Shown here: positions 7,360 to 11,302 of the stretch, one piece after another
Position numbering within the stretch: position 1 is the first letter of the stretch
Layout: each line of letters begins with the position of its first letter
Assembly: GCA_017880985.1 (NCBI GenBank)
Contig: JADGRK010000047.1
Location: 1-11,302, forward strand
DNA from: Rhodoferax sp.
GTDB lineage: Bacteria; Pseudomonadota; Gammaproteobacteria; Burkholderiales; Burkholderiaceae_C
Direction of reading: 5' to 3'
Length of the DNA: 11,302 nucleotides
Made by a program: the position numbers and the translations under genes
Notes under the pieces: model-generated
Database searches by the model: none
The model's input: the letters and a program-made list of their open reading frames with translations, nothing else
Told to the model about the DNA's origin: nothing

Positions 7360-8802
7360 ATGGTATTTTCAAACACACAAGCGGCGACCTACGACGACAA
7401 GGTCGTCAGGCAGTTCGCCATCATGACCGTGGTCTGGGGCGTGGTCGGCATGCTGGTGGGCGTGATCATCGCCGCGCAACTGGCGTGGCCCGAACTCAAC
7501 CTTGGCATCCCGTGGTTGAGTTACGGGCGATTGCGCCCGCTGCATACCAATGCCGTGATTTTTGCCTTTGGTGGCTGCGGATTGTTTGCTGCGTCTTACT
7601 ACGTGGTGCAGCGAACCTGCCAGGTGCGGCTGTTCGCGGGTGGTCTGGCCTCGTTCACATTTTGGGGTTGGCAGTTGGTCATCCTCGCCGCCGCGATATC
7701 GCTACCGCTGGGTTACACCCAAGGCAAAGAGTACGCGGAACTGGAGTGGCCGATTGACATCCTGATTACGGTGGTTTGGGTGTCCTACGCCATCGTGTTT
7801 TTTGGCACGGTCGGTACCCGCAAGGTTCGTCATATCTACGTGGCAAACTGGTTCTTTGGTGCTTTCATTCTGGCGGTGGCTTTGTTGCACCTGGTGAATA
7901 GTGCTGCGATTCCCGCTGGCTACATGAAATCGTATTCCGCTTACGCTGGCGTGCAGGATGCGATGGTGCAGTGGTGGTACGGGCACAATGCGGTGGGTTT
8001 TTTCCTGACGGCGGGCTTTCTGGGCATGATGTATTACTTCATTCCGAAGCAGGCAGAGCGGCCAATATATTCGTACCGCCTGTCCATCGTTCACTTCTGG
8101 GCCTTGATCTTTACCTACATGTGGGCGGGTCCGCATCACCTGCACTACACCGCACTGCCGGATTGGACACAGTCGGTGGGCATGGTGTTCTCGCTGATTT
8201 TGCTGGCACCGAGCTGGGGCGGCATGATCAACGGCATCATGACACTCTCAGGCGCCTGGCACAAACTGCGTGATGATCCGATCCTGCGCTTTTTGATCGT
8301 GTCACTGTCGTTTTATGGCATGTCCACCTTTGAAGGCCCGATGATGTCGATCAAGACCGTCAACGCGCTTTCGCACTACACCGACTGGACGATCGGTCAC
8401 GTGCACTCAGGTGCCTTGGGCTGGGTCGGTCTGGTGACCATGGGCAGCATGTACTACCTGATCCCGCGCTTGTTTGGTCAGAAGCAGATGTACAGCGTGA
8501 AAGCGATTGAAGTGCATTTCTGGACGGCAACCATTGGTATCGTGATTTACATCGCTGCCATGTGGATTGCCGGCGTGATGCAGGGTTTGATGTGGCGCGC
8601 CATCAACACGGATGGAACCTTGACCTACACCTTTGTGGAATCGGTCAAAGCGACTTTTCCGTTTTATGTGCTGCGCCTGCTGGGTGGTCTTTTGTACCTC
8701 GGTGGCATGCTGGTCATGCTGTGGAACACATTCAAGACGGCGACCAGCGGTCGCTCGGTCACCGTGACCATTCCGGCTTCCGTGGCTGGCGCCCACGCTT
8801 GA
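7360..8802 (+). CDS. ccoN: Cbb3-type cytochrome c oxidase catalytic subunit I (CcoN)
   Basis: Catalytic heme-copper subunit that reduces O2 to water at low oxygen, with heme b, heme b3 and CuB; 480 aa, the normal length, with about 12 membrane helices. Ligands are visible: His62 (RLRPLHTN) and His349 for low-spin heme b; His347 (IGHVHSG) for heme b3; His209 (WWYGHN), His259 and His260 (MWAGPHH) for CuB. Tyr253, six residues before His259, is in the position of the tyrosine cross-linked to the CuB histidine in characterised cbb3 enzymes, so the active site looks complete. The numbers run two above my memory of the P. stutzeri subunit. ATG 7360 has an AGAGG site at 7348-7352 with 7 bases between. 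It is the first gene after the perfect FNR box and the head of the tight ccoN-O-Q-P run; ccoO starts 13 bases after its stop. Confidence 0.98.
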   Translation: MVFSNTQAATYDDKVVRQFAIMTVVWGVVGMLVGVIIAAQLAWPELNLGIPWLSYGRLRPLHTNAVIFAFGGCGLFAASYYVVQRTCQVRLFAGGLASFTFWGWQLVILAAAISLPLGYTQGKEYAELEWPIDILITVVWVSYAIVFFGTVGTRKVRHIYVANWFFGAFILAVALLHLVNSAAIPAGYMKSYSAYAGVQDAMVQWWYGHNAVGFFLTAGFLGMMYYFIPKQAERPIYSYRLSIVHFWALIFTYMWAGPHHLHYTALPDWTQSVGMVFSLILLAPSWGGMINGIMTLSGAWHKLRDDPILRFLIVSLSFYGMSTFEGPMMSIKTVNALSHYTDWTIGHVHSGALGWVGLVTMGSMYYLIPRLFGQKQMYSVKAIEVHFWTATIGIVIYIAAMWIAGVMQGLMWRAINTDGTLTYTFVESVKATFPFYVLRLLGGLLYLGGMLVMLWNTFKTATSGRSVTVTIPASVAGAHA

Positions 8803-8815
8803 ATAGGGAAATATC

Positions 8816-9442
8816 ATGGCAAACAACAATGCAAGCGGCGGCCTGTCGCATGAAAAAATCGAAACCAACAACTTCCTGATGATCGTTTTGATCTTGCTGG
8901 TATTGCTGGTCGGTGGCCTGGTGGAAATTGTTCCGCTGTTCTTCCAGAAATCGACTACCGAGCCGGTCAAAGGCCTGCAACCTTACACCGCTTTGCAACT
9001 TGCCGGGCGTGACATCTATACCCGCGAGGGCTGCTACAACTGCCACTCGCAGATGATCCGTCCGTTTCGCTCGGAGACGCTGCGCTATGGCCACTATTCG
9101 ATGGCTGGCGAATTTGTTTATGACCATCCGTTCCAGTGGGGCAGCAAGCGCACTGGCCCGGATCTGCAACGGGTGGGTGGCAAATACACTGATCAGTGGC
9201 ATACCACGCACCTGAACAATCCGCGTGACCTGGTGCCTGAATCGAATATGCCGGCTTACCCGTGGCTTCTCAAGGACACCGTGGACGCCCAATCCATGCC
9301 AGCGCACATGAAGGCTTTGCGGATTGTGGGCGTGCCCTACACCGATGAGCAGATTGCCAACTCAACGCAAGAGATCAAGGGCAAGAAAGAAATCGAAGCC
9401 GTGATTGCCTACCTGCAAGTTCTGGGAACCTCGGTCAAATAA
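8816..9442 (+). CDS. ccoO: Cbb3-type cytochrome c oxidase mono-heme subunit II (CcoO)
   Basis: Membrane-anchored mono-heme cytochrome c that passes electrons from CcoP to CcoN; 208 aa. One N-terminal membrane anchor is seen at residues 19-43 (NFLMIVLILLVLLVGGLVEI). The periplasmic domain follows, with the heme-binding CYNCH at 73-77 in the CcoO-typical context EGCYNCHSQMIRPFRSE. Met145 in the PESNMPAYPWL motif is the likely sixth heme ligand. ATG 8816 is preceded by AGGGA at 8805-8809 with 6 bases between. It follows ccoN by 13 bases and precedes ccoQ by 15, as expected for one transcript. Confidence 0.97.
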   Translation: MANNNASGGLSHEKIETNNFLMIVLILLVLLVGGLVEIVPLFFQKSTTEPVKGLQPYTALQLAGRDIYTREGCYNCHSQMIRPFRSETLRYGHYSMAGEFVYDHPFQWGSKRTGPDLQRVGGKYTDQWHTTHLNNPRDLVPESNMPAYPWLLKDTVDAQSMPAHMKALRIVGVPYTDEQIANSTQEIKGKKEIEAVIAYLQVLGTSVK

Positions 9443-9457
9443 TTGGGAGGTATTTGT

Positions 9458-9601
9458 ATGGAATTCGATATCAACACCCTTCGGTCCTTGGCCACGGTGG
9501 TCAGCTTTATCACGTTTATTGGCATCATTGCGTGGGCCTATTCCGGCCGAAACGCGGCTGATTTCGAGAAGGCCGCTAATCTGCCTTTCGAACAAGACTG
9601 A
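9458..9601 (+). CDS. ccoQ: Cbb3-type cytochrome c oxidase subunit CcoQ
   Basis: 47-residue single-span membrane protein (MEFDINTLRSLATVVSFITF...). The hydrophobic helix runs from about residue 9 to 31 and is followed by a short charged tail, SGRNAADFEKAANLPFEQD. The pattern Y-S-x-x-x-x-x-x-F-x-x-A-A-x-L-P-F is typical of CcoQ/FixQ, which stabilises CcoP in the complex. ATG 9458 has a strong GGGAGG site at 9445-9450, 7 bases upstream. Size and place between ccoO and ccoP agree with the assignment. Confidence 0.94.
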   Translation: MEFDINTLRSLATVVSFITFIGIIAWAYSGRNAADFEKAANLPFEQD

Positions 9602-9623
9602 GAACCACAATAGAAGGAAAAAA

Positions 9624-10541
9624 ATGAGCGACTTTACAAGCAACTTCTGGTCGATATTCGTCGCCGGGATCACTCTCGTCAGTATCCTGGCTTGCCTGCT
9701 GCTGCTGTGGTTTAGTGGCAAGGCCAGGGCCACGACGGCCAGTGACAATACTACCGGGCATGTGTGGGACGGCGATTTGCGTGAGATGAATAACCCGCTG
9801 CCGCGTTGGTGGGCATGGTTGTTTGTCATTACCATCGTTTTTTCCTTCGTCTATCTGGCACTTTATCCCGGCTTGGGCACTTATGCGGGCAAGTTTGGTT
9901 GGACCTCTGCTGGTCAGCATCAGTCCGAGGTGGACAAAGGTAACGCCGAAGTTGCCCCTCTGTATGCCAGGTTTATGTCGATGAAGCCGGAAGATGTGGC
10001 CAAAGACGCGCAGGCCATGGCTATTGGAGAGCGCTTGTTCATGAACAACTGTTCCCAGTGCCATGGCTCTGATGCTCGCGGTAACAAAGGTTTTCCCAAC
10101 TTGACTGACAACGATTGGTTGGGCGGCGGCACGCCGGAGATCATCAAAGCAGACATTACCAAGGGACGTATTGCCATCATGCCGCCCATGGCAGCGGCCG
10201 TGGGCACGCCCGATGATGTCAAGAACGTCGCGCAGTATGTTTTGAGTCTGTCCGGCAGCCCTCACGATTCCGTCCGAGCCGAGCTGGGCAAACCCAAGTT
10301 TGTGGTCTGTGCGGCTTGTCACGGGGCCGACGGCAAGGGGAATCAGACGATAGGTTCTGCGAACCTGACAGACAAGATCTGGTTGCACGGCTATGGCGAG
10401 GCGGCTATTGTTGCAATGGTCAATGAGGGCAAGACCAACCGGATGCCCGCCCAGGCTGACAAGTTAACAGAGGCCCAGATTCAAGTTCTGGCGTCCTATG
10501 TATGGGGGCTTTCCAATAAGGGCGGTGCATCTTCCAAGTAA
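9624..10541 (+). CDS. ccoP: Cbb3-type cytochrome c oxidase di-heme subunit III (CcoP)
   Basis: Di-heme cytochrome c that takes electrons from soluble or membrane cytochromes and hands them to CcoO; 305 aa, normal length. Two N-terminal membrane helices are seen (about 12-30 and 62-82), with the cytoplasmic linker between them carrying the CcoP-typical HVWDGDLREMNNPLPRWW. Two periplasmic cytochrome c domains follow: CSQCH at 143-147 with likely Met ligand in IMPPM (186 or 189), and CAACH at 229-233 with Met274 in NRMPAQ. ATG 9624 is chosen because of the AAGGA site at 9614-9618 and the conserved MSDFTSNFWS start. The same frame is open further upstream through ccoQ and into ccoO, but that part does not resemble CcoP. 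ccoG follows after 42 bases. Confidence 0.97.
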   Translation: MSDFTSNFWSIFVAGITLVSILACLLLLWFSGKARATTASDNTTGHVWDGDLREMNNPLPRWWAWLFVITIVFSFVYLALYPGLGTYAGKFGWTSAGQHQSEVDKGNAEVAPLYARFMSMKPEDVAKDAQAMAIGERLFMNNCSQCHGSDARGNKGFPNLTDNDWLGGGTPEIIKADITKGRIAIMPPMAAAVGTPDDVKNVAQYVLSLSGSPHDSVRAELGKPKFVVCAACHGADGKGNQTIGSANLTDKIWLHGYGEAAIVAMVNEGKTNRMPAQADKLTEAQIQVLASYVWGLSNKGGASSK

Positions 10542-10583
10542 GGCAGGTACCATCACCGCCATTGATTTCTTGAAAGAACACAG

Positions 10584-11302
10584 TTGAGCAGCGAGGCATC
10601 CGGCGTCCGCAAGGTTATTCCGATCGTTCCACAAGAGGGCTATGTGCCACCTGATCCACATCAGGAGCCGGACCAGGAACTGGTTTCCCTGTACGCCGCG
10701 CATGAGACGATCTACCCGCGCAGTGTCTCGGGCTTGTTTTCGAACTGGCGCTGGGGCATGGTCTGGCTGACCCAGTTGATTTTTTACGGCCTGCCCTGGC
10801 TTCAATGGGGCCAGCGCCAAGCCGTCCTGTTTGATCTGGCGTCCCGGCGTTTCTACATCTTTGGCCTGGTGCTGTACCCGCAGGACTTCATCTATCTCAC
10901 CGGCATACTGGTCATCTCCGCCCTGTCGCTGTTTCTCTTTACGGCAGTGGCCGGGCGCCTGTGGTGTGGCTACGCCTGCCCGCAGACGGTCTATACCGAG
11001 ATGTTTCTTTGGATAGAGAAGAAGGTCGAAGGGGATCGCTCCGCGCGCATGCGCCGCGATGCCAAGCCACTCTCGCTGGATAGGCTCATGCGAAAGTCCA
11101 CCAAGCACTTCCTGTGGCTGGCGGTGGCTTTGTGGACCGGATTTACCTTTGTCGGCTATTTCACGCCGATCAAGGAACATGGCGCTGATTTCCTACAGAT
11201 GAGTATGGGCTCGTGGGAAGTATTCTGGACCTTCTTCTACGGCTTTGCCACCTACGGCAACGCCGGTTTCATGCGTGAGCAGGTCTGTAAACACATGTGT
11301 CC
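10584..11302 (+). CDS. ccoG: Cytochrome c oxidase accessory protein CcoG, 3' end beyond window (239 codons present)
   Basis: Polytopic membrane iron-sulfur protein of the CcoG/FixG/RdxA family, implicated in Cu(II)-to-Cu(I) reduction and copper delivery for cbb3 oxidase biogenesis. About half of the usual 470-480 residues is present. Visible: KVIPIVP (10-16); LYAAHETIYPRSVSGLFSNWRWGMVWLTQ with a first membrane helix at about 58-72; VLFDLASRRFYIFGLVLYPQDFIYLTG; a second helix around 105-123; the membrane-proximal pair GRLWCGYACPQTVYTEMFLWIE (Cys128, Cys132); and the first cysteines of the ferredoxin-type region, REQVCKHMC (Cys235, Cys239), just before the window ends. The start is taken as TTG 10584: an in-frame stop lies at 10563-10565, no ATG or GTG comes before the conserved KVIPI, and the next in-frame GTG (10644) would remove it. 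The ribosome-binding site is weak (GAAAGAA at 10572-10578). It is probably read through from ccoP. Confidence 0.93.
   Translation, partial: MSSEASGVRKVIPIVPQEGYVPPDPHQEPDQELVSLYAAHETIYPRSVSGLFSNWRWGMVWLTQLIFYGLPWLQWGQRQAVLFDLASRRFYIFGLVLYPQDFIYLTGILVISALSLFLFTAVAGRLWCGYACPQTVYTEMFLWIEKKVEGDRSARMRRDAKPLSLDRLMRKSTKHFLWLAVALWTGFTFVGYFTPIKEHGADFLQMSMGSWEVFWTFFYGFATYGNAGFMREQVCKHMC

Noticed and set aside
9405..9623. Apparent 73-residue N-terminal extension of CcoP reaching back over ccoQ into ccoO
   Set aside because: It overlaps two confident genes in another frame, lacks CcoP similarity, and a good ribosome-binding site precedes ATG 9624.
10561..10576. TTGAT in the ccoP-ccoG gap as a further FNR site
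   Set aside because: The right half-site is absent (TGAAA instead of ATCAA).
10464..11180. 238-codon minus-strand open frame across the ccoP end and ccoG
   Set aside because: The plus strand encodes conserved CcoP and CcoG; the antisense product has no recognisable motif.

Overview
The window (about 60% GC by eye) reads as ordinary chromosome of an aerobic or facultative betaproteobacterium. The protein sequences feel closest to Burkholderiales/Comamonadaceae (Rhodoferax- or Polaromonas-like). That placement is from memory of family sequences, not from a search. There is no sign of phage, plasmid, IS element, CRISPR array or other mobile DNA.

Layout: (1) 1-2438, plus strand, the 3' 811 codons of polA (DNA polymerase I), whose N-terminal end lies before the window. 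(2) About 2599-4200, plus strand, a PhoD-type phosphatase/phosphodiesterase with a twin-arginine signal. (3) 4221-4664, minus strand, a UspA-family universal stress protein, convergent with phoD. (4) 4771-11302, plus strand, a cbb3-type cytochrome c oxidase cluster: ccoI (copper P-type ATPase), ccoS (44 aa, TTG start), ccoN, ccoO, ccoQ (47 aa), ccoP and the first half of ccoG. CcoS and CcoQ are short genes that simple ORF length cut-offs miss.

How it fits together: CcoN/O/Q/P form the high-affinity terminal oxidase used at low oxygen. CcoI supplies copper for the CuB centre, CcoS is needed for cofactor-complete oxidase, and CcoG is a membrane iron-sulfur protein linked to copper handling. Two FNR/ANR-type sites tie the region to oxygen sensing. 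One is a perfect TTGAT-N4-ATCAA palindrome at 7278-7291, in the ccoS-ccoN gap. The other is a one-mismatch site at 4720-4733, between the divergent uspA and ccoI, placed correctly to activate uspA as a class II promoter.

I found no new biological system here. The points most worth a second look are the regulatory ones: the shared uspA/ccoI FNR site, the internal FNR site that splits ccoIS from ccoNOQPG, and an AT-rich inverted repeat beside it. On the protein side, the CcoI N-terminus is unusual in having no cysteine before its CxxC motif.
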